A stretch of 64,000 bases of DNA from Notospermus geniculatus (Eukaryota > Nemertea > Pilidiophora > Heteronemertea > Lineidae). Below the pieces are notes generated by a model that saw only the letters and a list, made by a program, of their open reading frames with translations, did not search any database and was not told the origin of the DNA. Made by a program: the position numbers and the translations under genes. This document shows positions 41,166 to 54,745 of this stretch, one piece after another (the stretch's first letter is position 1; each line of letters opens with the position of its first letter). The stretch is taken from the NCBI GenBank assembly GCA_002633025.1, contig NMRB01003197.1, positions 1 through 64,000 of the forward strand, read 5' to 3'.

Positions 41166-42744
41166 AATCCGTGTGCATTTCGTCATTGTCATGAATTTAC
41201 TTTTTGCAGAACATGCAGTACGATCATAACTCGAAAGGGCTGAAAATTACCGCTATACCTGCTTCGGGGTGTGGAATAGGGAGAAAAGACCAATCCCTAC
41301 AACTTTTCAAAAAGGGACCGATAGTAAATTCTCAAGGACTTAGGAGCTATATGCCTAGTTCGAGGCCACCCTTCATTTCATGATTTACGCTGAATATCAA
41401 CCTCACTACACACTCGGGAACTCCAATCTGTACTGGGTAAAGTTAAGGATCCTTATGTTTACCCAGGGCCGTCCTGGGTAAAGAAAAGGATTACCCAGGA
41501 TGATCCTGGGTAAACTTACGGTATACCCAGGACGACATTGACCCATTCGGCTTCAGTTGCCTCCAGAATGAGCGCCTTGGCACCAGTTTTGCTTGCAATT
41601 AATCAGATATCACTGCCAGATTTTGTGCTCTGCCTACGTCAGGTTCCCTCTTCGTGTCCGATTTCCCGGTCAAAATACGGCATAACTAGGGATTTATCAA
41701 CGAGGGGGCTACGAGGCTAGAGTGACAGTAGGCTACTTTGCGCCTAGTGCAGATTGAGTGTGAGATCATGGGACACATGTCGTCTATCTGAACATGTCTC
41801 GGCCAAGGCCTAAGATTGAATAGGGGCCTAGGTAGGCCTAATAGTAGAATTTGCCACATGACCCGGTAGGCCCCTTGCCTAGGGCTAATCATAATTTTTC
41901 TCACATTGTCACAACACAATTCAATTGAAAACATTACTTTTTAGGGGAATGATCGGATGCCGTTTTACAGAGTGTTTAAAAATGAAAGCCACGAATACAA
42001 AGGAACGGTAACTGCATAAAACAAAATTACCCAATGCAATGACAACCAATGCAAATGCAATGAAGGAATGGTTTTGCATGGCATGGGTGCACAGTGCCAC
42101 GTGCTGGCGTTTCACTTTCACCACACCCCGCGCCAACGCATGGATCTGTCAAAATGCGCTCCGCTCTGACTTCACTAAAACCACTAAAAACTCATTCCAC
42201 GACAGAAAAACTTCACAGAAATATGAAACATACCTAATTGTTTAGAATCCCAATATTGAAAAGATAATCCACAGCAGCAGCAAATGTCAGAAATAAGTAG
42301 TTTTGGCAAAATCTCAAATTACACGCGACGAACGCTGATGCATTTATTGTTTGTGGTCGACTTCCCGGTTTTGATGACGTCATCACCGAGTGCTCACGTG
42401 GTACACAAGTCAATGGCCGATTTTCTATTCCGATTTCCTGGTTTCCCCAAATTTCATCGAAATAAACGCATCCATCAGGTAGTATATTGTTATCTAAGAT
42501 GTTCAGTTGAAGTATTCACATCTCAAGAATAATTCTACCACGTTTTGTTGAAATAAGATGAATAACAAGCGAAATATCACCTTTTTACTTGCAGTGAAAC
42601 CAGCCCATTGATTTTCATCGAGTGCGAGTGACATCAGACTCGGAGTGATTGCTCATCGAGATACATTCATCCAGACAGTGGCAAAATTACTGTGTCCACG
42701 GATTTTTCTCCTCTTCCTGTATCATCTCACCACCTTCTGGTTCT
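41166..42744. other. SCOC upstream region with hairpin cluster
   Basis: Positions 41432-41535 hold a cluster of CCTGGGTA / TACCCAGG words (at least five, in both orientations, including AGGATCATCCTGGGTA partners), able to form several alternative hairpins. The rest of the interval has no supported gene. Positions 42590-42744 immediately precede the SCOC start and are probably its promoter and 5' UTR. Confidence 0.55.
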
Positions 42745-45700
42745 ATGAGGATGTCAGATCCTTCCAAAATCAACATGTACAGTGTTCCACTGTCGAGTGA
42801 CAGCGATTCAGGTGAGTTTTGCCATTCAGTTCAGACAGACTAGACACAGAAGAAATCTCTTTGGGTTGTTGAAGGAAGAAGTCCGATTTGAGGGCCTACC
42901 AATGCCTACCCATCCATATAGAGTACAGTGGAATCTGGCCAGTCAGCCTTTTAGCCCTATTTTTAGCTAAGTATTTCAATAATTTTGTGTAGGCTACTGT
43001 AGCCATGGTTGGTAGCCTACTGTACCATAGTGTGTTTTTAAAGATTGAGATATTATTAATTAAATTATAACCATATCTGTCTTTGCAGATGCTCAGTTGG
43101 GCCAGAATGATTTATCACAGACGAATCAAAACGATACAAATCTCAATCACACAATAACACACAGTAAGTATTCTATGTGGCATGTACATTCGGTGTACAT
43201 GTCAAGCCGTGCAAGGTACGACTACGATGACCTACTTTACTGCTTTAGGTAGAAAAGTGAACTAAACGCTTTTTTATGGGGAACCGGAGGAACTAATGTC
43301 ACGATGTGGCGCTGCGAGCAGCGCGAGTAAGTTTCTTTTCGTCAATGACGTCGCTTCGGTCGCACTGCTCACAGCGCCGACCTGTTGCGATAAACAGCAC
43401 GCAGGTTCCTCATTGGGTGTTGCATCAATTTAGCTGTGTTAAGTTAAGTGCACCATACTTTAAATTTTTTTTGAAAACATTTTTTTGAAAACATTTTTTT
43501 GAAAAAGTTTTTTTGAAAAAGTTTTTTTGAAAAATTATTTTGAAAAAATTTTTTTTTGAATTTTTTTATTTTTAAAAGGTTTTATACGATGTTTGGTGCC
43601 ATTTTAGGCGTATTTTGAAGCATAAAATCCCCGCGCCGGTCATGCCAGTTGTTTGGTTTTGTCCGGCATGTCATGGAAAAATGGTTACTGAACATTTTTG
43701 AGGGTACAGATCTGTACCCTGGAAAAATTTAAGGGAACAGAAACCCATTTTACCCTCTGGTGGAAACCCATCCAGTTTTACTCACCCAAGCACATGTCAT
43801 GGGAGTGATACATGTGTACAGTTTTTGTCACTTGTCACTTTAATGTCAGCCTCTTTGGAATTGCCTCAGCCCATCATGACCTCTGCTCCATATTCCGGTA
43901 CTCTTCATTCCATCATTTCAGGCTTAGATCCTGATGCTAATCCAGATGATGAGGAGGAGAAGCAGAGATTGATCACCCAGGTCATGGAATTGCAAAACAC
44001 TCTGGATGGTGAGAAAGTTTGCCATTGAAAATGTGGGAAAATAAGTCTTAACAATGTGGGAAAACCTGGAGTCTTCTGTGCAACTGATGGCTCCATGTAT
44101 TGACTGGTATTTTTTAAGGTCTAACTCGAAGACTCTTCAGGTGAGTAGTGCTCCCTCTTAGAGGGAACACTACTCATTTGTCGATTTCAATGCATATTTT
44201 CAATGATCTTCAGATTTATCTCAACGGGTCGATTCTGTGAAGGAGGAAAATCTGAAACTGAAATCAGAGAATCAGGTGCTTGGTCAGTATATTGAGAATC
44301 TGATGGCTGCTAGCAGTGTATTCCAGTCAACCAGTCCGAAGACGAAAAAGAAGTAGGTATAAGAGGTAGAGGTATCGGTTCTTATTACTATTAAGCATGA
44401 AATTTATTGCCTTAGGTGTTTGTGGCATGAAGCGCGCAAGTTGATTTACAAATTGTTGCATGCTGCTGTTCAAAACATAAATATAGAAATGTGGCATGCA
44501 TGTAGCAAACCATACCTTGATTGCATGCAGTAATTTATGACATATGTGCAAAAGCCCATTTTCAAAGATGGCCACCATATTTGAGATCCAATTGCGCTAA
44601 AACTTGCTGGACACATAAGAAGGTACATAGATACATGATCACACCAAGTTAGAGGATTCTAGGTCAAATAGCTACAAAACGCGCCACCAAATGGCAAAAT
44701 TTTTAACTTTGACCTCAGTGACCTTGAAAAGAAGGTCAAATCAAAAACCTGTAACATATGTCTTGTGTCCTCATCAGGTGCACTTATGAAAAAAAATTGA
44801 CGATGATCCAGCCATTAGTTCAGGAGTTATTGCACTTTTTCATTTTGTGTTTTCAGTTTTAGCCACCTAGTGGCAAAGTCAAGAATCAAATCGGGCTGAA
44901 ACTCAATGTCATTAGTTCATCTAACCTAGGGGAATATATGTACCAAGTTTCAGGTCAATAGCCTCAGCGGCAATGAAACTTGCCAGCAAAATGGCCAAAA
45001 TTTTAACTTTGACCTCGAAAAGTAGGTCAAATCAAAAACCTGTTACATACATCATTCTAATTGCGGGTATGATAAAAATTTGGAGATTATCTAGCCATTA
45101 GTTCAGGAGTTATTGCACTTTTTGCTTTGTGTTTTCGGTTGTAGCCACCTAGTGGCGAAGTCAAGAATCGAATCCTGCCGTAACTTGGTGTCATAGGTTA
45201 TCTGACCTAGGGGAATATATGTACCAAGTTTCTGGTCAATAGCCCCAGCGGCAATGAAATGTGCCACCCAATGGCAAAATGTTTGACTTTGACCTCTGTG
45301 ACCTTGAAAAGTACGTCAAATCAAAACCCGTTACATAATGTCATGTATCCTCATTAGATGCACCTATGATAAAAATTTGGAGATGATTCAGCCATACGTC
45401 CAGGAGTTATTGTACTTTTTGAGTTCGCGGTTTTCACCACCTGGTTGTCAAGCTAGGAATCAAATCAGACGGAAACTTGGTCATGTGACCTACAAGTACA
45501 AGGATATATTATGTACCGAGTTTTAGGTCAATAGTCCCTGTAGTTAATAAACATGCCTTGCGACGGACACCCCGTCATGATGTTGTGATGCTTGTGTAGA
45601 TGTGGGATAAACAGTTGGTCGTGGACTTTGCACTGATGTATCTTATGTCCATTTGGTATAGATTTATATAAAGTGTAAACACATTACGATTTCAACCCCT

Positions 45701-47705
45701 TGTCTTTACATCCATTTTCACTTAATATCTTTGTTTCCTCCACTGCGTTTCCAGTTATTTGATTATTACACCTGCTTGCTCAACACGTTTTGTAGGACTT
45801 GGGGAAAAGAGGTCAGCATGTGTCTCATTCCAAACTTAGTATTCCCACTTGATTTTGCATGTTTAAATTGATTTACAGACATTTTGCATGTTTAGCATGT
45901 TGTTTTCAGAGAATTTCGCTCCCAGAGTTGGTCTCCTGGTTTGGACTCCATACAAGCAGTATTGACTAGAAATCAAATGGCAATCATACCAGAGACAGAG
46001 TAACCATTTCATACCACATTATTTTTGTCCAATTTGTTGGATTCATTCTAGGATCTACATGTATCAGGAAATAGGTGGAGAAAAATAATGGCTGCCAAGT
46101 TACTGAGAGGGTTAAAGATAAGTGGCTGTGGTGCCATCAAAGTGGGCAAAAGTCTATCACAAAACAACTTTGCAGCTCCACAAAATTACTCTTGAACTTC
46201 AAGCCTGCACCCCCTCTCCATTTGCATCTTACAGATGAGCAGAAATAACATGAGCAGCACGTGTACATGCCACATCTCGGAATAATCTCAGATTTCATTA
46301 GATTCCTTTATGACAGATTATTTACATGCACTTGAAAACTTGACCAGTGTCATAATGGTGTTTCCCTTTAGTAATTTTTTCTCCACTTAGCAAATGACCT
46401 TTTTTGATTCCTACAAAATCCAACAAATGATGAAAAGTGGCTTTATTAAAAAATCGGGCTTTGGGTAAATTCTGTGGAGGAGAAAGCATTTACCTATCAT
46501 TCATATTATTTTGCGTCTTTGGTGATGAGAAATGGAGTAAAAGCACTACGTGGAAATTTTCTGGTTAAACCTCTCTATCGCTGCAAGAAAAAAATCAGTT
46601 AATTTTCAGCCCAAACTGCTGCAACTTCCGTGTGTTGAGGTTACTTCGCTAGCTGAGGTGGCATCTGTGTTCCTGACGCCTAAAACGTAGATTTTTGACT
46701 GGAATTTCAAACCGTAATGAATATGCTCTGTTGGGTGTTACTGGCCAGTTTGAATGTGCATTAACTTCAATAGCATAGAGTGATACATGTACATTTTTAG
46801 TGTGGAGCATCTTGAGTTAACTAGAATAACTGTAGTATAAAAATATTAGTAGCCATGCCAAAGGGTCTACTAGTATATGACTCGGTTTCAGAATGAATAG
46901 GCTCTGAAATTCTTGTATAAATAATAAATGTTTCGATCAATTTCACAAGTGCTATTTGAATGGAGGTAACATGTCATCATGCATACCTCTGCTCTGTTGA
47001 TGTGAAGAAAGATGCGGTTGGTTTGCAAGCCTGTGTTGCAATGTGCAAGGTGTTTTGGGTGCTTCGGCTGATGTATTGAATTTGGGATTGGTGCTTTCAT
47101 CTGGTATGTTAATAAAGGTTGCACATTCTCAATCTAAGTAATAATACCATCTACATGTGTATGGATTAATGTATTGCATGTAGAATGTACATGCATGTAC
47201 ACGGAGCACTGAGTTCTTTATTCCACTTTGTTGAACTGGGAACTTGGGAAATTCCCTCCCAGGACAAAACTGTGAGTGAATTATCTTCGGTCCTTTGCTT
47301 TTGTTCGGTGTAAAAATCATTGTTAGACTTTGTAAATGTTGCACTGGGGCACCTGTGATTACATGTCTTTCACTAGTATCTATGTGTTTTTCGTCTGTGT
47401 GTTTTCAGTTACACAGGGTTCTAAGTTTGCCTGATGCCTGTGAATAAAGGTGGATTCCCATAGTCTGCTCTTTCGCACGCCAGTAGAGAAATCCTGGGTC
47501 ACTCAGGTCATGTATTTCCAATAGAAACGTCCAAAACCAACATCACCCAAAGTTTGTTTTTGAGAGCAAGCAGAGGTGCGCTGTGTGCTTCCAAGTTAGA
47601 TGCAGACTTTGAACCCTGTTGTCTTAAGTAATTAAATTGAAATGTAAACAAATGATGTCACTTTTCCATTCCAGGTCTGCGGGGAAGAAGAAAGGGGAGA
47701 AATAA
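42745..47705 (+). CDS. SCOC: Short coiled-coil protein SCOC
   Basis: Five coding exons join in phase: 42745-42811, 43089-43163, 43922-44008, 44214-44352 and 47675-47705 (399 nt, 132 residues plus TAA). Donors and acceptors are canonical (CAG|GTGAGT, CACA|GTAAGT, GATG|GTGAGA, AA|GTAGGT). The C-terminal half is the conserved coiled coil: [15 protein letters not shown], then [20 protein letters not shown] and [10 protein letters not shown], almost identical to vertebrate SCOC as I remember it. SCOC is a Golgi-associated protein that binds ARL1 and FEZ1 and promotes autophagy. The N-terminal 50 residues are not conserved and contain acidic and Gln/Asn-rich stretches. If intron 4 is retained, translation stops two bases later at TAG (44354-44356), which would shorten the basic tail. 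Confidence 0.93.
43466..43565. repeat. TTTTTTTGAAAA minisatellite in SCOC intron 2
   Basis: Six or more units of about 15-17 bases of the form TTTTTTTGAAAACA or TTTTTTTGAAAAAG in tandem. It is a low-complexity slippage array with no coding role. Confidence 0.85.
44570..45580. repeat. Tandem array of repeat family R in SCOC intron 4
   Basis: Three consecutive units of about 280-300 bp repeat the block order: (C/T)CACCAAATGGCAAAAT, TTTGACCTCTGTGACCTTG, CCTCATTAGATGCAC, GAGATGATCCAGCCATTAG, TTAGCCACCTAGTGG and TATGTACCAAGTTTCAGG. The anchor word TTTGACCT occurs near 44709, 45009 and 45289. Other family-R copies are single units, so this is either the original tandem form or a local expansion. 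Confidence 0.85.
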
Positions 47706-48660
47706 AATTATCTCAATTTTCGTCATGCATGGAGGACTGCTTCCTGTAAACCTAACTCACTGTATGGAAAGTATACCAGTATGGCATTTTGTTGCATTTC
47801 ACCTTGGTCATGTTCTTCATATTTCGAGACATTTGTGACTTTGTATTCAGTAATTCAACTGGAGATGATCCGAAACCGTCGTATGGTCAGGAACTTTACT
47901 GGAAAGGAAGTTAACGACAAGGAGAAACCTTACAGAGGAAAACAAAAGATGTAGGAAAGATTCTGACCTTTGCTGCCATAATATGAAAAGGACTGAATGT
48001 ACACTGGGGACCATCAGTTGACGAAGAACTCTAGTCAATGTACCTTGACATTGTTTGAATTTGTGATCATTTGATGTTGCACAGCTTTTATTGAGTTCGA
48101 TAATGTGCAGTGTTATCATGAATATTGACTGCTACAATGTGCAATTCTCACTAGTTTCCTGCTGAATTGCAAGAGGGCTGTATTCCATGTGACCATGGCA
48201 TTTAGTGATGACGTAATGGTAAAGAGCGTTCAAGTACTTTCAAGTACGGCATGTACAGTACCAAGAATTGCATGTCATTTGACTTTGTACAAATTTAATT
48301 TTTTATCCAGTAACAAGTGATTAATGGAACCTCATATTAAACAGGTCTGCATGTATCTGTTGGGTTGGTTGGGTTTTGAAAATGATCAAAAGTTTCACGT
48401 CATTTTGTGTAAGTTTCTTTCTTAAGATGATACACAAATACTAGTATTGTTCTTTTTTTTGAAACAAAGAGAAATAAATCCTCTCTTCATTTTCCTCTCC
48501 ATAATTTTCGAAGCTGGTGCAGCCAGATTCCTCATTTATATGTACCAGCATATTCTTATGTTAAGAGTATATCAGAATGTAATCAAATATCGAATCATGC
48601 TTTGTACATAATGAAATTTTTTATTTATTTGTAAATGTTGCATTGTATTAAACCTAGTAC
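47706..48660 (+). other. Probable SCOC 3' UTR
   Basis: AT-rich sequence following the SCOC stop codon, without repeats or exons. An AATAAA at 48473-48478 is a candidate polyadenylation signal. The boundary is an estimate. Confidence 0.45.
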
Positions 48661-49543
48661 ACAAGAGAAATGTAACCTGTCACCCCAAAGGTGTCACCGG
48701 AGGTAAACCTAATGGAAAGAAAGTGACTACCCTATCCAGACCGTTTGGTCTGAGTTTCTATTGCTCTTTCTCACACACGCTGTTAGTGTGTTTCGGAATG
48801 TGCATCTGTACATTTAATGTAGGCCTTGAATCTCCATTTCCAACGAATAGGATGAAAACACTGACCGTTTATGGCCGGACTATGGATTTTCGACGTGGTT
48901 TCCAAAAACCAACTTGGTGTTTTGTTCTAGGTGTTATCAGTGAAGTGTCATCTGCCAGTTACATTGTATCCATGATTGATATCAGCTGTACTCACGCATG
49001 TTTATAGTCGCTGCCTCTTGTCTCTTTGCCCTTCAGATCCACCGAATATGGTACCGGTACGTGTACTTCTGAAAAACGACTCTGGCATACGTGTAGGTAG
49101 CATACATGGATTATGTAACTCTGGTCTTCACTCTGCTCTGTTACAGTCACTTCTATGGATTATGCTTTAGATATCACGATAATAAATATACGTACGTGTA
49201 TGTCACTTGTGTCTTCTTTCTCCTTTTCCTTCATCTCCTATGTCAGTACGTACATTTTGTTGGCCCGTCACGGCATCTTCGCATGTACTGTAATGAATGA
49301 GAATGCCTCCCGTATGTCAATGCCCACTTTTTGGCGGACACTGAAATACATTAAAGACATGTTTATCAGTGCCTCCCCATTGTCGGGTCGCGGTTTATTC
49401 CATCGTGTTGGGGCATTGGCAAACGGGAGCAGTGAAAAATAATTACGCAGGTGTGACGGGGATCAAACTCCCCTGGAATCAAAGTCCGGTCTTATTGTTC
49501 AGCGAGGGATTAGAATATATGACTATGGAGACCATGACCTTAA
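48661..49543. other. Unassigned DNA between SCOC and a MITE
   Basis: Several overlapping open frames of 60-97 codons show no domain. At 49375-49445 there is a block, TTGGCAAACGGGAGCAGTGA, shared with 34845-34880, so this stretch includes a decayed interspersed repeat. Confidence 0.45.
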
Positions 49544-50132
49544 AGGAGTTAGACGCCGAAGTTGTAAACAAGCTGGTTTGTTTACAAACATGGTCGGCAA
49601 ACTAGTTTTATTCCTTCGTGAAGGTGGCAGCACCAGTGGCGCCCATCTGGTGCTCACCAGTCTATCTGCCTGACGGTCATCTAGCCTGGTTCGAATCCAT
49701 CACATTTCCCGTTCTGAGGGGGTGAGAGCCTCAGCCAATCATCGGGGCGCGAAGGAAAATCGACGTGCCAATCAAAATCCATGTTACAAATTCGAGCGTG
49801 AAGAGCAAAGAAAGTACTATCCAACGGTGATTTGTTTCGCGAGTTCTGATTGGCTCGGAGGCGGGGTCAAGTAGGGGTCAGGTTCATTAATAATTTATGC
49901 ATTAACGGAAAAGATGATATGATTCGGACAAGGCTAAAGACGGAATCCGTCGATAGCCTTGTTTGGACAAGATGGTGGCGCCCCGTGATCGTTAGACTGG
50001 TGCCCGGTCCCGAATGCAACTCACTCACGATATTCACGTCAGTACAAATCACCGACAATAGGTGGCAGCATCGCAGGCGTTGCGTGGATAGAGATCCAGT
50101 GAGTGAGTGTTTACAACTTGGACGTTCAGCTC
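49544..50132. mobile_element. piggyBac-type MITE family P, copy 2, with insertion
   Basis: The ends AGGAGTTAGACGCCGAAGTT and AACTTGGACGTTCAGCTCCT pair with those of 28344-28582 and are flanked by TTAA (49540-49543, 50133-50136). The internal sequence runs in reverse orientation relative to copy 1. It is interrupted by a hAT-like element at 49644-49974. Confidence 0.88.
49644..49974. mobile_element. hAT-like non-autonomous element (family H), TSD GTGGCGCC
   Basis: It begins CATCTGG and ends CAAGATG, flanked by an exact 8-bp repeat GTGGCGCC (49636-49643 and 49975-49982). It is an inverted copy of 22390-22726, with landmarks AATCATCGGGGCGCGAAGGA and ATTCGAGCGTGAAGAGCAAA. The two copies differ by scattered substitutions only. 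It is non-coding. Confidence 0.88.
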
Positions 50133-50786
50133 CTTTAAAATAGCGTGCTGTTTGACCGACTTGCGATCCTAGGACGTTGATTCCTGTCACACCCCTGTTG
50201 CGAGCATTTTCAGCGCTCACGCTGATGCTTGACATTGATTAGCATATTCCTACCATTTTCCTCAAACTGATATCAGAATCCACGAAGTCACCTCAGATCA
50301 CGATGACCGACTGTCAAGACATGACATACTTCCCTTTGCATTGAAACAAAATCCTCTACACTGTAGGCCTATATTAAGCCTCGATAAAAAGATCAACATT
50401 TTGTTTGTAAAGTACAGTTTAATCGTATGGAACTGGATTACAGAGAAATATTCTGAACAAATGTGACGCAGACACTACAACTCAATAATGACGGCCAAAA
50501 TGTAGGAGTCGCTCCTCGGGTGGGCAAGCATTAACAAACCAACTTGCAGATTTTCTATCTACTGCTGCCGTCTGCCAAGACAAGGAGCAAAAGAAAGACA
50601 AAACAACACCATGTTTCTTATGCAACCATTCGAAATTCTTACAGCCGACTTCAACCTTACCTCGGCATTCAGAGCATGCTGAAAAGTTACCCACTAAAGA
50701 TTGGGACATACCGGTACCCACAAACCGGTGATCGGCACGTGCATTGTCTCCTGAAACATCATAGGCCTACATGCATGTACTCAGTT

Positions 50787-50958
50787 AAGGCGCTGCTCCA
50801 CATGACAGTTTTCTGTCGAAAGTTTCTGTCCAAAGACTATCCCGTGGAAGTTGTTCAGCTAGTGATTGTATGACAGCAATTATTGCTGTCTGAGAGCAAT
50901 AATTGACTATCTGGCAGCAAACTTTCGATAGAAAACTGTGACGTGGAGTGGCACCTTT
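50787..50958. mobile_element. ~172-bp MITE
   Basis: CTCCACATGACAGTTTTCTG plus TCGAAAGTTT on the left pairs with AAACTTTCGATAGAAAACTG plus TGACGTGGAG on the right. The centre contains GACAGCAATTATTGCTGTC and its imperfect partner, giving a cruciform-like core. No coding capacity. Confidence 0.8.
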
Positions 50959-52440
50959 ACTCTCCAGAGAATTACGTACATATCTCATGTACCGTATTCT
51001 CGGAGTTGAGATACCTTTCGTCAGTTGGAGTGAATAATTCATGTTCATCCTGTATTAAATGCACACAAATGAATATACATGTATTCCAATAACAGTACGT
51101 TTTCACAAAAACCATCTTGACTACCAAGGTTGTGACATGGCTCCGCCATGTCCGCCCTCCGACTACGCTCATACTTCGTGCGTACGAAATATGAGGGTAG
51201 CACAGACACATGGTAGGCCATGATGCACAAAAACGTGACTGATTATCACCTCCATTGCAGCCTTGACTATGTCATGATGAATTCCAGCACAGTCATGACA
51301 TCTTGCGGCTGCGTTTGCACTTAAAAACACTGGTGTCAGGCAACAGCACTTGATTCAAGTCTCAAGACAGCCGAGTCAGGTAAATACGTTTACTTTTTTC
51401 ATACAGGATTGCATCTACAGGCCTACAGCAGGAAATAAAAGCATTTCCTCTTTTCCACCATTCACACAATATTAATCCACCGTCACTGATAGGCCCACAA
51501 TGTAGGCCCAACTGTCGACGCATCGAGAAACACACAGCGTATAACTTGATGACTTTCTCCTTAGATGAGTCTCGTCTCATTCCTCTAAGCTTTGTTTTAT
51601 GCTGGCAACAAAACCATTTTTGTGATATCGAAAAGGTTAAATGCTACACGTGTCAGTTAACACGTACCTCCCTTGAAATGACAGAAGCTCGCCTCAGCAT
51701 AATGTTATTGCACATGTGACGAAGTGCAATAATTGATGTGCGATGGCCGATTACCATCTAAAGTAGGGAGATTTCACAAACATACATTTAAATAAATAGA
51801 AATAATATCTATGCAGTTCAGTTTCCCACAGTCATCTTATTGAGAAAACACTGGAAATACGTGTCTACAGGCCCTACTTGGGCAGGAGAGAATAACCAAA
51901 CATAGAAAAATTACCTACATGCATCTCTTCACACCCGTTTTGTTACTCACAAAACGCACATCTTTTGCAACTAAGAAGTTTTAAAGACATGTGGGGAAGT
52001 TCATCACAACCACTGAACTTCCTTAATGACCAATTTATACATTCTTCCCAACTTCGGAATCTATGCCCAGTGTTTCTATATCTGTTTCAAACTCAGCTGG
52101 TTTACCTCATACCTGAACGTTTTCACCTCAACACATACAGTAAGAAAATCGCAGCAGGTTTTTTCGTCCCTAGTGTCTTCTTCACTTAGTACTGACTTGT
52201 CTCATGGTCACATTGTTGCCATGGTGACTAAAATTTGTGGTCACAAATTGAAAAGAATTTGCGAGATTCTAAATAAGTAAAAAGAGACTCAAGAACTAAT
52301 AATGACAAGACCGTATATTACAACTCCAGACTGACAACTGAAACGAACATACATTTTCTTGTGGGTGTATCTATGCTTTCTCAATAGGATAACCACGGGG
52401 ATGATATTAAAATCTAATGTTCTTTATCACAATCACTTCC
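50959..52440. other. Downstream flank of UFM1
   Basis: Probably includes the UFM1 3' UTR (reading leftwards from 52440) but its end could not be set. No exon or transposon is recognised. Short open frames are without support. Confidence 0.4.
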
Positions 52441-53938
<1,498 letters not shown>

Positions 53939-54649
53939 TTTTCAGCAGAATTTCTGAAACACGAAAAGCGGAAGCACTTGACTGCATCCTGGCGGCAAAG
54001 TGAAGAAATACAATAAAATCATGCGTCATTTGGAATCCTCACAATGACGTCACAACCAGGAATTATGCTATTTTCAGAACGGGAGCACATGGTTTTGTTT
54101 ACAATGTACATGCACATTTTGGGAATGGGCCGGCGTTCTGCTCAGGGATGGATAGGTACATGTAGGCCTACATATCCTACATATTTGGGAAAGTTCGTTT
54201 TCATATATCATGGTAGGCCTACCGTAAACGTGGAGTTTGTAGGGCTTAAGATACTAACAGTTGTTTTTTCCATTTTCAGGGGATGTGCCGTTTGGAATTG
54301 CTACAATATATTGATCGACGTGGTCGTGGAAGAGCACGTGTCTGCTATAAACTACGACTGTCGTCTTTCGCGTCGGCTTTCAGCGCAGTGAAACTTGGGG
54401 GCCTAGCTCGAGAGTATTTTCTCTGAAGTATCTTTCAGGTGCCTCAAAGTTAACGGATCTTTGGCTTTCGACGTGAAAATAGTCATTATGAGGTCGTTAC
54501 ATTTTATATGGCACCATACATGAGTTATATTTGAGCCCATTAGCAAGCTGCCAGTTGGCTCACTTTAAAATAGATTTCACAGATGAGGAAACGGAATTGA
54601 AAGAATTAGACTGAAATGTAATGAGAATAAAGTTAAACGAAAAAAAGTA
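53939..54649. other. UFM1 5' region and flank
   Basis: The first 100 bases should contain the UFM1 5' UTR and promoter (leftward transcription). A 115-codon open frame on + (54044-54391) starts nearby and could be a divergent transcript, but it has no domain I recognise. No TATA box stands out. Confidence 0.4.
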
Positions 54650-54745
54650 CGGTTGTCAAGGGGATTCGAACCAACCTGCCAGTATAGTAGATTGTGACAA
54701 TAATTATAATCTGACAGAGACGCGGCTACCCATGCTACGTCCTTC
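54650..54745 (-). repeat. tRNA-like sequence, probably a SINE head
   Basis: On the minus strand a perfect B box GGTTCGAATCC (54662-54672) is preceded, about 50 bases upstream, by TAGCATGGGTAGCC, which resembles an A box. Between them an inverted AGATTATAATTATTG...CAATCT stretch could be a variable arm or intron. The acceptor and T stems do not pair well, so a functional tRNA is doubtful. Confidence 0.35.
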
